From positions 445,597 through 509,596 of the forward strand of contig VSDK01000621.1 of assembly GCA_009767595.1 (NCBI GenBank): a DNA stretch of 64,000 nt. The letters run 5' to 3'. The notes beneath the pieces are model-generated. The model was given only the letters and a program-made list of their open reading frames with translations. It searched no databases and had not been told where the DNA came from. Position numbers and translations under genes: made by a program. Shown piece after piece: positions 44,478 through 55,999 of the stretch. Within the stretch, counting starts at the first letter, position 1, and every line of letters starts with the position of its first letter. The stretch is from Symbiodinium kawagutii (lineage: Eukaryota; Sar; Dinophyceae; Suessiales; Symbiodiniaceae).

Positions 44478-44502
44478 CTGGGAAGCGTCTCAGACTCCTC
44501 TC

Positions 44503-44574
44503 AGACTCTCAAGCTCTTCGGCAAGAGTAGCACCTTTCGAAAAAACGAATCCGTTCCATGTACCCTCTGGTAAT
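44503..44574 (-). CDS. Glycosyltransferase-like gene, candidate exon 2
   Basis: Acceptor ATTGCTATGTTAG| and a frame encoding LPEGTWNGFVFSKGATLAEE then LESLR. It starts with one base, which completes the AG left by exon 1. The 3' end is not resolved. Confidence 0.35.
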
Positions 44575-45724
44575 CTAACATAGCAATGGAAAATCCACCT
44601 ATTGATAGTTTTTTTTCCCAGAAATGAATCTGTTTTCCGCGTCCGAATTAAGGGAACAGTCCAGGGCACTAATTTTTTCGTAAAAAATGCCTGCCATTGA
44701 CCCCTGATCACTACAGAATCAAAGCACCTCGAAGAAAATCTCTGCAGAATCCAGGCACCAAATATACCAATCAAAGACACGCCAGACTACATAATTGGAA
44801 GGCCAAAGTGAAATCCGAACGGTCATTGCCATAAGCAGGCATGTGGACATGCAAATGTGCCAGGAAATCTCAAGTCTGTAGAGTGTTTAATGAGCTTCAT
44901 CCACATGCAATCTGACTACAGGATCCCAACTCCTGGCTTGAATTCAATGCTCCTGCTAATATGGATCTTTGATTCTGTAAGGGTTGTGGCTCAATGTTGG
45001 AAACGTGGTCACCGGCACCAATTCTGTAGAACTGCCACTCGATACATGACATCAAGATACATCAAGTGTCACCAAGTGAAACCAAATTAATTAAACATAA
45101 TTAAACCAAATAAATCCAGGAGTATAAAGTAGATAAGTATCACCTGTGCAAATTCGCAACCCTTTGCATCTCCAGACAACACGTTTTCCAAGTGCTCTTC
45201 ACTACAGAATCGAAACCACTGACTGCTCTCCAAAATCAGTAGTCCTGACTCCAGCTAACACACAGCGTCCCCAAAACAATGATGTAACAGCCTTCACACC
45301 TTAGAAAATGACAATTTTCTGGTGATATGGACCTCACAGATATCCTAGAGGGTATTTCAAGGAGGATCTGTTCAATACATTTCCCCAGAATCTGTTGATC
45401 CTGTTTGCTTTTGTCTGTCTCAAGTGGAAGCTGAAAATGCTATGAACATGCGCATGAAAATCATGAAAATCATGAAACATTGGAACGCTGAAAGGTAAAA
45501 GGTAAACATCAAAGTTCAAGACTTCAAAGACTTCAGTTCTGGAAGGGGAACACCTTCGCTGCAAACCCTAGCTGCGTAGCTGGGAAGGATCCCGGACCCG
45601 CTCCCGGCGCCTCCAGTCCCAGAACGCTGTACAGGGAGACTCCGGGACTTTTGCTGCCTATGACAGCCTATGAGTGTAGCTGTTGCAAGGATATAGGATC
45701 TTGGTGCCCAAAGATATGGGAGAC

Positions 45725-45861
45725 CTGATGAATTTGATCGAACTTAAGCTGTCAATTTCCTCGTGCATCGATCTGCCACAGCTTTGGGAGTCCTTGTAAC
45801 AAGTGGGTAGCTCAGATGGATCCACGTAGCGCCAGACTGTGTCCTTGTCGAGGATCAAGAT
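45725..45861 (-). CDS. Glycosyltransferase-like gene, exon 1 of those seen
   Basis: A 137-nt exon with strong acceptor GACTTGTTTGCAG| and donor ATCAG|GTCTCC. It encodes ILILDKDTVWRYVDPSELPT then CYKDSQSCGRSM and HEEIDSLSSIKFI. The L-D-x-D-T-V..Y-V-D-P-S-E-L-P block is the usual stretch before the SDxxR motif in this family. Upstream exons and the start codon must lie beyond 45861 and were not found before the satellite. Confidence 0.6.
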
Positions 45862-46226
45862 CTGCAAACAAGTCATCCAACTTGCAGAGTTGGAGAAACT
45901 TCACAAGCTCTTGCATCGGCATTCCCAGGTTTGCATTCACAACATGCCAGCTTGCACACTGATCAGAAGATTATCAGAGGCATCTGCACTCAAGCGTTGA
46001 AAAGTCTGAGTTCTGAGAGTGTTAGTTTTGCATTGGAAAGGGAGTCATTGTTGTGAGCCAAAAAGAAAGCGCTTCCCCCAACGGGCTCAGGGAGTTTCAC
46101 TGCAACACTGCACTGCCTGCCACTCAGCATTTTGAGCTTGCCAGGTGTGGACACAGAGGCGCCTGGACAACGTAGAAGTCAAGAAATCAAAGCTTCGATA
46201 AGTGTCATCAAGGGTCTTGGTGTTTC

Positions 46227-46286
46227 ATGAGAACGACGACGACGACGAGGACGACGACGAGGACGACAACGACGACCACAACAACC

Positions 46287-46332
<46 letters not shown>

Positions 46333-47499
46333 CCAAGTACCAACAACAAACAACAACCAACAACCCACAACCAACTACCAACAACAAACAACAAACAAAA
46401 AACAACAAACAACAAACAACAAACAACAAACAACAAACAACAAACAACAAACAACAAACAACAAACAACAAACAACAAACAACAAACAACAAACAACAAA
46501 CAACAAACAACAAACAACAAACAACAAACAACAAACAACAAACAACAAACAACAAACAACAAACAACAAACAACAAACAACAAACAACAAACAACAAACA
46601 ACAAACAACAAACAACAAACAACAAACAACAAACAACAAACAACAAACAACAAACAACAAACAACAAACAACAAACAACAAACAACAAACAACAAACAAC
46701 AAACAACAAACAACAAACAACAAACAACAAACAACAAACAACAAACAACAAACAACAAACAACAAACAACAAACAACAAACAACAAACAACAAACAACAA
46801 ACAACAAACAACAAACAACAAACAACAAACAACAAACAACAAACAACAAACAACAAACAACAAACAACAAACAACAAACAACAAACAACAAACAACAAAC
46901 AACAAACAACAAACAACAAACAACAAACAACAAACAACAAACAACAAACAACAAACAACAAACAACAAACAACAAACAACAAACAACAAACAACAAACAA
47001 CAAACAACAAACAACAAACAACAAACAACAAACAACAAACAACAAACAACAAACAACAAACAACAAACAACAAACAACAAACAACAAACAACAAACAACA
47101 AACAACAAACAACAAACAACAAACAACAAACAACAAACAACAAACAACAAACAACAAACAACAAACAACAAACAACAAACAACAAACAACAAACAACAAA
47201 CAACAAACAACAAACAACAAACAACAAACAACAAACAACAAACAACAAACAACAAACAACAAACAACAAACAACAAACAACAAACAACAAACAACAAACA
47301 ACAAACAACAAACAACAAACAACAAACAACAAACAACAAACAACAAACAACAAACAACAAACAACAAACAACAAACAACAAACAACAAACAACAAACAAC
47401 AAACAACAAACAACAAACAACAAACAACAAACAACAAACAACAAACAACAAACAACAAACAACAAACAACAAACAACAAACAACAAACAACAAACAACA

Positions 47500-47502
<3 letters not shown>
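46227..47502. repeat. Heptamer satellite (CAACAAA)n with (GAC)n and (CAA)n leader
   Basis: GACGACGAC at 46228-46275, CAA repeats at 46276-46333, mixed CAACAAACAACC words to about 46400, then about 157 essentially perfect CAACAAA units from 46402 to 47502. Because 7 is not a multiple of 3, all frames on a strand have the same heptapeptide period, and as the unit lacks stops every frame is open on both strands. The predicted LLFVVCC or NNKQQTT repeat proteins are artefacts. Confidence 0.97.

Positions 47503-47531
<29 letters not shown>
47502..47531. repeat. (CAG)10 microsatellite
   Basis: Ten clean CAG units directly continue the heptamer array. Confidence 0.95.
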
Positions 47532-47532
<1 letters not shown>

Positions 47533-47664
47533 TCACAAGGCGAAGAAAAACATCCAAAAACCCAATGAAGCACATCCAGAAGGCGCATAGCACATCCAGA
47601 AAGCACATCCAAACTCCTTTCATTCGCTTTTGGATTGTGCCTGAAGCCTGTGATCTGCTTGTAG

Positions 47665-47813
47665 CCTTGTGCCTCAGAACAACTTCCACACAGAAACTCT
47701 CAGCCACTCAGTGGTTCATGTTCACTCAGAACGCTTGGGACCCTGCCCAGTACATCCAGATGACTTTGGGCCCCTCCACATTGGGGATCATTCCACCTGG
47801 GGGCAGTTCAGGG
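47665..47813 (+). CDS. Plus-strand exon of an unrecognised gene
   Basis: A 149-nt exon with acceptor GATCTGCTTGTAG| and donor TCAGGG|GTGAGA. It encodes LCLRTTSTQKLSATQWFMFT then QNAWDPAQYIQM, TLGPSTLGIIPPGGSSG. The composition is that of a folded protein, but I do not recognise the family. It is the only splice-supported plus-strand gene fragment in the window and lies just 3' of the heptamer and CAG arrays. Confidence 0.5.
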
Positions 47814-48040
47814 GTGAGAAACGATTTCGACTAAAACGAAGGATTGTCAATACCCTGAGTCTGTCATTTCGTTCCCGTTGTTGACATCATTGTTGTTGCA
47901 ATTTTCGCTGCGCTTTAGTAATCTTTAGTATATTTTGGTACATGTGTTTATGCCATAGTCAGTCTCAGAGTCCATGAATCATTGCAAAGCAAATCCATTT
48001 CTGCAAGTGCCATCAGAATGTGCTAATTCGTTTGTTCCAG

Positions 48041-48103
48041 GGGTACCTGACACTGGACCCAAAATCCGTCCACACCACATTGGCGGTGATGGCGTGCTGT
48101 TAG
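48041..48103 (+). CDS. Plus-strand terminal exon, partner of 47665-47813
   Basis: Acceptor TTCGTTTGTTCCAG| followed by GYLTLDPKSVHTTLAVMACC and TAG: 21 codons in phase 0, matching the phase-0 donor of the previous exon. The intron of 227 nt is GT-AG. Confidence 0.5.
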   Translation, partial: GYLTLDPKSVHTTLAVMACC

Positions 48104-49220
48104 GGCACACTTTGGTGGTTTTGAATGTTCTATTGTATCTATACAGCACTGTGTCGCTATATTTCTTCAACTCGCACCGGAGCATTTTGGAATGTCGTTT
48201 GTGGCGATGCTCGCTATTTTGGGAGGTTTTCATTTCTATTTCTATTTTGAATCGTTGTTTCACTTGTTATGTCTTCTTGAAGGCCACGTTGGCTGCCATG
48301 TCGTGATGTAGTGGTTCTTTGTGCGGACCTTGCCCATCTAGTTGTGGTTTGAAGCGCAGAAAATCGTGCCAAAAATCCCGGAAAATACTGTAAGGTGTGT
48401 TTTGTTCATCTTCCATTCTTGGAAGAATGTTCTGGCTCCAGGTGGTATTCTTTGTGCTCCCGTGAGGGTTTGTTGACGCAACTTTGCGCATCTTTGGCCC
48501 AACCTGGGCTCAATTAGGGTTTACCACGACGATCCCAACATGGAGCATTAGCACAATGGTGAAAGTTTGCACGGTTTCTTCTCTAAACGTCAGCTAGAAG
48601 ATTGATAGACATCAAGGACGCCACAAATGCCCCGCTATGTCCCCAGCTGCTGCCGCAGATCACGTCCGGCTCCAACCCCTACAGGTTTTCCCCTGCCATC
48701 CACTTCCAAACCTTTGGCTTCGTCTCTTGCCCTCTAGATCCCTAGAAACAGATGGAACCTTTCTAGACTCCCCCTTCCTCTTACAACTGCTTTTCTACTA
48801 CAACAACGTTTCTCAGGGCTGCTGATTTTCCACTTCCCTCAGCAACAGCCAGAAAATCTTGCTTCGAGGGTGAATACAATCCCTTCCTGGATCCTCCCAG
48901 TGCAACAGGGCTCAGTCTGATGAGTACTGCATATCCAACAGTTCTGTAGTAATACCATGGTTATCCTTGGAATCCCCCTCCTGAATCATTCGATAGATCC
49001 AGTGTCCACATCACTGTACTTATTTTCAACTGCAAAGCGCCAGTCATCTTCTGCAAGCAGCCAAATATTACGACATTCAATCAATTAGACTGATGAATGT
49101 CTTATCAACAAGCTTGTACATTGTCTGTCACGCAAACAGTCCACATTTGACCAGCAGAACACAGTTCTAGTATATAGACAAAGAACAAACGTTATTTGTT
49201 GTCTTTTCATCAGTATACAC
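48104..49220. other. No gene recognised
   Basis: Probably the intergenic space between the plus-strand 3' end and the minus-strand exon at 49.3 kb (converging or tail-to-tail). Confidence 0.35.
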
Positions 49221-49314
49221 ATCTCCTCCTTGCGAACTGCACATTCAATCCAGTCAGCCGCCTTGCCCGTCAAGTGGTATCTCCAACCACTCCCGAAGTC
49301 TCGCTGGCGCAGTC
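49221..49314 (-). CDS. Exon of an unrecognised gene
   Basis: A 94-nt exon with strong acceptor TTTCACTCACAACAG| and donor GAGAT|GTGTAT. It encodes LRQRDFGSGWRYHLTGKAAD then WIECAVRKEE. Phase 1 in, phase 2 out. The family is not recognised; the charged and aromatic mix suggests a folded domain. Confidence 0.5.
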
Positions 49315-49590
49315 CTGTTGTGAGTGAAATCAAAGAAAAGAAATAGAGAAACATAGTGAATCACAATAAGTATCGCAATACTGACAATGGTGGTGACGAT
49401 AATGATGATGGGCGACCCTTGACTGATGACAAACCGCTCACCTCAAGATATCATGCCATCGCCAAGGCTGACTAGCATCAGCAGTACATCCTGAGGTTAT
49501 ATCGTGTTATTTGTTCTTGGCTAACTGTGGTTAATAGTGGTAAATGATAGGGGAAAAATCATGAACCATGGTGGTTAAACAGCAACTATA

Positions 49591-49672
49591 TAGAGGTTTC
49601 TGAAACTTGGACCGCCCAACACTGATGGTTTATGATCCAAAATTTGGGGTACCCCCATTTTGAGAAATGGCC
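49591..49672. mobile_element. Family A TIR element, copy A12 (short)
   Basis: Left TAGAGGTTTCTGAAACTTGG; right GGGGTACCCCCATTTTGAGA then AATGG; the interior is shortened. Confidence 0.6.
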
Positions 49673-51344
49673 GTATGGAGGTTGCACAAGTAAGACCTGG
49701 TGGCCCAGCATTGAAAGTAAAGCCGAAAAACTAATGTGCTGATGTTTGTTCCATAGGCATACGTAATGTATAACATGAGTGCGATGTCCAGGTGTATATG
49801 CATCTAGCGAGGAAGAAAAAACATACCAAGACATGTTCCATCTGGATATCAGAGTCACTACCAAACCATGCATTAGATCTAGACAAAGATCAAAGGGCGG
49901 ATATGATAGTACAGACGTAGAAACGTAAATATGTGAAGTTTGTCAAAAGGCAGAGATACGTATGATGGGGATTTCAAACATTTCGGATTACACCTAGATG
50001 TAGTGAAAAGATGTAGATACTGTATATGTGTATACTTGGTGAATGAGGTAATGAAGCTCTATATTCTACAGATATGGACGTGGATATTGTTGAGGACATG
50101 GAAGAAAGATGTAAATAAAAACTCAAACAATCTGAACACATGACTACAACAAATGTAGATTAATTACTTTTGCACTAATGTGTACACATATGTGTATCTG
50201 GATTTGCGCGCAGAAAAAGAAACGACGTTGTCACAAGAATGATAGCCGGGATTCACAGGGCTTGTAGGAAGAAAATCTATATCTAGTGTAGGAAATGAAT
50301 TAAGTATAGACACACGCACACACAACAAATGGACGTAGTCAAAAGACACCAAAAATATAAGAATGAACTGGGCCACAGTCGATGAATTTGAAACGCGGAT
50401 ACGGAAGTTACATTCATGCAAACAGTTCTACACCTATATAAGGTTCACAAAATCAGTGTGTCTTATAGTAATTCATTTAAAGATATACAAGTCTATCTAA
50501 ACAGTCGTTTAGTTTAGAACATAGATAACATGTATGCCGCCGCATGCCTCTACAAGATGCGAGAAATTAAAGCAAGTCATGTTCAGAGCCTGCGAGTCCT
50601 TGGCTTCACCGCGCTGCGGCACTGCGGCAATGGAGCAATGAAGCCTCCGGATCCAATGAACCTGTGACGGCAGTTTTCAACCTTCGAAGATGGTAAGCTT
50701 GGCGGCACCCCGGTTGAGAAGCTCATGTCAAATGGTTCGTACAAGAAAGTTGAAGGAGGGGGGACAAACCATGATAGCGTGGCTACTGAGCTTGCAGAAA
50801 GGAATCCCTGAAGAGGCTCAGCCAAAATGGCTGCCCTTATCCCACCTGACAACGAGATGGCTTGGTGTTGCAATGTCTTTGCACGAGCACAGCAGGTTTC
50901 CCATTTGCACCTCTGAAAATCCTCATTGCTCCAGGTGTCCGCATCTGCAGGCAGCACCATGCCGCTGTAGACAAAGCCGGGCTGATCCTCGGCAGTGGAC
51001 CATGGCTACACTTCCTGGGTCCCAAATTCACCGCTTTTGGACTCTTGAGATTCTTAAGAATTGATATTTGTCTACCTTTCTTCCACAATTAAATATCTTC
51101 TTTCTCTGTGCTCTTCAATTCTTTGATAAGGATCTTATATGGTATCTACTAGTTAAGTCCAACCATTTTAGTACCTTAGTAGTTGAGTCTATGATCTTAT
51201 CACCATTCAAAGCATGATATGAACATCAAACAAGAACCCTCTGTAATCTCTAGGAGTCAAAGCACTCGGCCCAGCCTCTAAAGTGGCCCGCAAGCGATCA
51301 CCGCTACCAATCAATGACTCTTGCGGCCAGAAGGGCCAAGCACC
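49673..51344. other. No firm gene
   Basis: AT-rich to 50550. At 50600-51060 both strands are open over more than 120 codons. The minus reading contains a 13-nt match to the dinoflagellate spliced leader core at 50818-50832 (see findings). No splice-bounded exon was chosen. Confidence 0.3.
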
Positions 51345-51551
51345 TCAGAGGTCTACAGCCCAAAGATGCATCCATTTTTGGTGGCTCACAACTTGGTGGC
51401 TTATAGATCCCTTGCTAAAAATATATTGCCAAGCCGTGGCACAGGCTCCAAGCTGCAGTGAAGCAAGTTCTTGCAGAGTTTTTCGGATCGAGGTTGCGTC
51501 AGGATCTTCCTCCCGAAGATCAAAAAGGACACATTCTTCACCGCTGCTTTT
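51345..51551 (-). CDS. Candidate exon of an unrecognised gene
   Basis: Open for 69 codons: GEECVLFDLREEDPDATSIR then KTLQELASLQLGACATAWQY. The composition is convincing and two acceptor-like sites (GAAAAG|, CTTGCTTCACTGCAG|) exist, but the boundaries are unclear. It would lie downstream of the exon at 51943-52083. Confidence 0.3.
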   Translation of the reverse strand, partial: KSSGEECVLFDLREEDPDATSIRKTLQELASLQLGACATAWQYIFSKGSISHQVVSHQKWMHLWAVDL

Positions 51552-51942
51552 CATTGAACGTCGAGGTAACCAACATCAACGAAGCTCTTGATAGCACGAA
51601 TCATGCAGAGCAAGGGCTGGAAATCTATTCATCGAGCAAAATTCGACCTTTTGAGGACAAGTTGTGACGCCAAACCAAGGGTAGGAGACTTGCACCAGGA
51701 TGCACCAGGTTGTAATTGGGCTCCTGATCCATCTTCAACACTCCAGATATCAGCGGCCAAGCCAAGCTCATCATTTCCTGGTGCATCAAACGATCTCGAA
51801 GGGGAAATTGTATGGTGGGTTTCACAGTGTGGCATGCTATGGCTATCCCGCAGAGTACAAAGAACTCAAAGAACCAGCGGTTCCCTGGAAAGTAAAAATG
51901 CCATGTGCGTTTGGGCACCCCTCGGATTCCAGCAGTTCCTAC

Positions 51943-52083
51943 CTTTGTTTCTGTTCCTAGCATGTCAAGCAGTGGAAGCATGGCTAGTCTCCGCCAGCAG
52001 GTGATGACTTTCAGCGTCTTGAGGCTATGCAACAACTTGGGACCAATCTCACTCGGATAATCGCCTTTCTCATCATCATCGTT
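51943..52083 (-). CDS. Exon of an unrecognised gene, canonical splice sites
   Basis: A 141-nt exon, phase 0 to 0, with acceptor TTTATCATTGTCAG| and donor AAAG|GTAGGA. It encodes NDDDEKGDYPSEIGPKLLHS then LKTLKVITCWRRLAMLPLLD and MLGTETK. An acidic start and a basic or hydrophobic helix follow. No family assigned. A further frame at 51640-51830 is open downstream. Confidence 0.55.
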
Positions 52084-52280
52084 CTGACAATGATAAAGAT
52101 TATATCATGGAAGATCTGATGAAAGATTCCATGGGAAAAAACTGTCCTGGCTCATGTACGGCTTGATTGCAAGCGTGCATGCGCGTGAGCTGAAGCATTG
52201 ATGCCACCAGCCAGGCGGTATCAAGAGCACATCCCCTGACAGGGCAAGAATGATTCAGAACGACTTGGAATCATTCAAGT

Positions 52281-52380
52281 CATAGTTTCTCAAAATAGGA
52301 AACCCCAAAAATGGTTGGCTCACTGCAGAAAATGATTAAACAATGACGGTTTGGGGGTACCCCTATTTTGAGAAACTACG
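52281..52380. mobile_element. Family A TIR element, copy A13 (inverted)
   Basis: CATAGTTTCTCAAAATAGGA then AACCCC at the left, GGGGTACCCCTATTTTGAGA then AACTACG at the right: a nearly perfect outer inverted repeat. Confidence 0.8.
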
Positions 52381-53569
52381 AAGTGAGTCAGCAAAGTTGC
52401 AGGAACATGATAGACCACAAATAGAAACCACTCTTTGACAATGTATCTCAGGAATTGTTCGGCCCTCGCTTTGGCTGTTTTCAATGTGTTTTATACCCAG
52501 ACTGCATAAGATGGCAGAAGCCGGGAAGTTCAGAAATGCTTCTTGATTTGGGAGCATCTCATGGACTCATTCAACGGCTTTCCACACAACAAGTCTTTTT
52601 TTTTCGGCAGAGAATCAAGCCTCGAGCTGAAGCATTAATGAGTGAGAGAGTCTCATATGCTAAATGTTTGCGGGATTGTGCCATCAAAAGTCTTCAGCTC
52701 CACATTCACTCTCTCGGAACCCATCCTTCCCGCATTTCAGCTTCATGGACCAGACCCACATCCTGAACGCAGACCAATTTGAAGAGTCGACATGTCATCA
52801 TTTCATCATGGTCACAAGATTCACCGGAGATAGAATCACAGAATCACAGCATCTTGCCTCACCCTCGTTCCCAAACCTAGCACAGGACATCGCACCGGAC
52901 GGGAAAATCGACGCACAACGACACAACTCCGCAAAAATTAAGATGGTGCAAATTACAGGTACAGGCAGTACAGGCAATACAGTCCTACAAAGAAAAGTCA
53001 GTCTCAAGGCCATGCAAAGAAATTTGTACCAAAACTGTTGCAACAAAATCTTGCAAAGCTGCAGTATTGGCTTCGACAACAGGAGCTTTTACTTTTCACT
53101 TTGCTCTTTGTTCACTGTCAACAATGTTGCAAGAAATCTTGCACTTTTCCAGTAACTTTGTCAACAGGAGCTCCATTGGCTCCATCCGAATTCCTTTCGA
53201 AAGGGCTGGGCTGCCCAACAAATTCAGCAGTGAAAGTGAAGCTCCCAAGTCACCATGTATTGCATCAGGAGCCTCACCTGCATCGGAAAGGCAATGCTTC
53301 AAAAAGCACACGCGCACATATCATCAGGAACACCTGGAATCGCGGCAGAAACCATGCAGTTCCCAGCAGTTCTCCACAACGGCACTATTTCAACATCTTT
53401 CCCTCCATAACAGGCGTGGTCACATGACATGTTACATGTTGCATGCAGGAGAGTCGCATGGCGGCAACAAACGAACCGTCAGCTCGCCAGCGAGCAGAGA
53501 GATGCTGTGCCCACAAATCATCGGAGCTCGGCACAGGAAGGAGTCGGCGCCTGAGACCAAAATGGCGAG

Positions 53570-53679
53570 CTGGGTCAAGCACTTCATCAACAGACTTTCA
53601 TGGGGGATAATCACCAACAATGGGGAAAACAGTCTGCTGAATGATGGGGGAACCAGGGGGACTAGCCGGGTGAACTGAC
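53570..53679. mobile_element. Family C TIR element, copy C4, possibly an intron
   Basis: GGCGAGCTGGGTCA and TGACCCAGCTCGCC form a perfect 14-bp inverted repeat that extends beyond the element into both flanks. The interior shares CATCATT/GGGGGAACCAGGGGGACT with C1 and C2. On the minus strand CTGG|GTCAGT and GACCCAG|CTCG are a GT-AG pair 110 nt apart; removal joins VVWRIHLASW to LAILVSGADSFLC in frame. Confidence 0.65.
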
Positions 53680-53799
53680 CCAGCTCGCCAAATGGATCCG
53701 CCACACAACTTCTGAGTTTCGCTTCAGCAGCTCGCCTTCACCAAGCATTGCGCATGCAAAGCCAGACCGTGGCAAGAGCTCTGAAGGCAGTACATCAAG

Positions 53800-55130
53800 C
53801 GTCATGTCACCTCGGTGCCCGCTCCAAGTCAGTCAATAAAACAAGGGAGAACGAACAAAGAAAAGAATTAACTAAAGGGATAAAAACAATAGAAAAAGGA
53901 GAAAAAACTAAGGAGTAAAGGTATGTAAAAGGGATTTTCGTTTAAACAACCTGCCGGCACCGAAGATGCTGAGGCGTTTTGTCGATTCGCATTCTCTGCA
54001 CGTTGCTCATAAGCTTTATCTTGCGGGGAAAGCCTTTTTTGCTCTAGAATTTTCGGATTTTGACGGTTTTTCAAAACGATCGACAATCTTTGTTCATTTC
54101 CCAACATGAAGGTCTTATGGGTTCAATGTGCCTCAACAGGGTCTCAACCTGGGCTCGGCCCAGGATGAGCCTAAGATAGTGGTACCAAGTAGACCCAAAA
54201 GACTCCAAGATGGACCAAACGTGTCGCAAGACTCCAGATTTGCAACATAATGTGAAAGGTGGCTCCAAAAGGCACAACATGGCTCCATCAGATAAGCCCC
54301 GTCACATCTGTCCATTGTCGACCTGTCACAGTACCTCAAGACCCAAGATAGGTGCGATCTCCCTTCTTCATCCTTTCTCTCTGTTTCCAACACATTTCCG
54401 TTTGGGCGGTCTTCGTGGCGAAGCCACATGAAGAAGCTTTGGATACCCAACAGCAAGCGCTATCTAGCTTAACGGATTTTTTGTGCCGTTCCGGGAGCCA
54501 AGCTTCCAAAACAACCTGGACCTGGCACCTGCACTCGAACACACCGAAGCTTGTCTGGGCTCAAGACCCCAGTAGCTTCTGCTGTCAGGGTAAAATAGCA
54601 CATAAAAATGCAATAAAGAAATTAAGAAAACAGAGAGCCAAGAAAAGATCAGTTTTTTTCAAAGAGCCAAAAAATGATCATTTGTTTTACAAACGAAGAG
54701 AAGCACAGTTTGCCAACAGGCTTTGCTCCGCTAACGGGTTGGGGTTGCTGACATTCCAGGGTGCAGCTGCTCCAAGATACCAGGGTCAAACATCAAACCC
54801 GGGCAACATAGCAGGCACAGTACATTCATTTATTTGTCTGTTAAATGATTGTATGTGATTCATGTATTTATCTACATAATTCATGTATTTATCTATTTGA
54901 TAGATACCATACCAGAGTAGATACATAGTGAGTTACTTCAGTAAGTTGCAGCCTCTTGTGCTGAAGAGCCAAGTGCAAGTATGTTGGTATTCTACCTTGC
55001 TTTCTCAGCGGTCCTTGGTGCACCAAGCATGTATGAACTGATGCTCATGGCTTTGCTTTCCGTGTCCTACCAACTCAGCGGGAATGCATGGGGCGACAAA
55101 CTATATGATCGACAAAGCCCGATTACAAAA
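53800..55130. other. No firm gene
   Basis: Minus frames at 54130-54540 are open in two registers without clear splice sites. A/T-rich filler elsewhere. A PMP-like fragment (VFYCAQVAADGG) is readable on the minus strand at about 55368-55410, outside this interval. Confidence 0.3.
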
Positions 55131-55222
55131 TGGTGGTGTTTTGAAATAGAAGACCCCCATCCAAGAGTGATCATTACTATTAGTAGTGAAATATTTGGGG
55201 TTCCCCATTTTAAGAAACCCCC
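55131..55222. mobile_element. Family A TIR element, copy A14
   Basis: TGGTGGTGTTTTGAAATAGA then AGACCCCC at the left, GGGGTTCCCCATTTTAAGAA then ACCCCC at the right. Confidence 0.65.
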
Positions 55223-55999
55223 TTAAATGGCCAACAAACTCTCCAAATGTATCTTTGTGATCGCGTCTTTCAAATCGGATTTGCCCAAGGGCCTGGGATG
55301 GATAGGTAGCCCACCAGGTCCAGAGACCGCAGCAACTCGGAAGAATAGCTGCGAAATGCGATGCCACCATCGGCTGCAACCTGCGCGCAGTAGAAGACTT
55401 CTCTTTGGAGCTTGGGAGCTCTCGCGCTGCCTCAACCCTCCACCATGGGACCACCATGAAACCAACATGGGGTCGGATGTGGTGCTGGGTGCCAACGTGG
55501 GTCCATCATGCGACAAGATGTGCCCCAACTTGGAGCCCGATATCTGACAAGATCCATGGCTCCTTGCCCTTCACGAGTCTGATTCCCCGGAACCCAAATC
55601 CGCCATGTCAGGACAAGATTTCAGCACTCACAGGGAGCATCTGCCCACCCCCAAGTTCTCACTTCGTTCGCAAACAGTCAACTTTCGCTCAGCGGGACGG
55701 CACGCTTTGGTGGTGTGTCAGGCCTTTCGAAACAAGTTTATAAATGTGTAAACGAAGATAAGTTGAAGCGAAACATGTCTGGCCAACACATGTCCAACAA
55801 ATTCTTCAATGTTTACTAATTCCCGTACCTACTTCGTCGCTTAGCCACCATGACTTTTGTCTTGAAAGTCTTTGCACCTTCATGTCTCACATGCCTCAGT
55901 ACGGTGCCTATCTGCCAAACACACTGCGCAACATTTCAACCAGCCCGCGCAAGTGAAGGCGGAGGTCGTGTTTGGCGCGGGTGTGCTGTTTTTCTGGAG

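Noticed and set aside
46402..47502. Heptamer array as a telomere
   Set aside because: The unit CAACAAA/TTTGTTG lacks the GGG run of TTTAGGG-type telomere repeats and is internal, with unique DNA on both sides.
46179..47834. Open frames of 370-535 codons on both strands
   Set aside because: They are translations of the stop-free CAACAAA, CAA and GAC repeats. The same heptapeptide appears in every frame, which is a property of the satellite.
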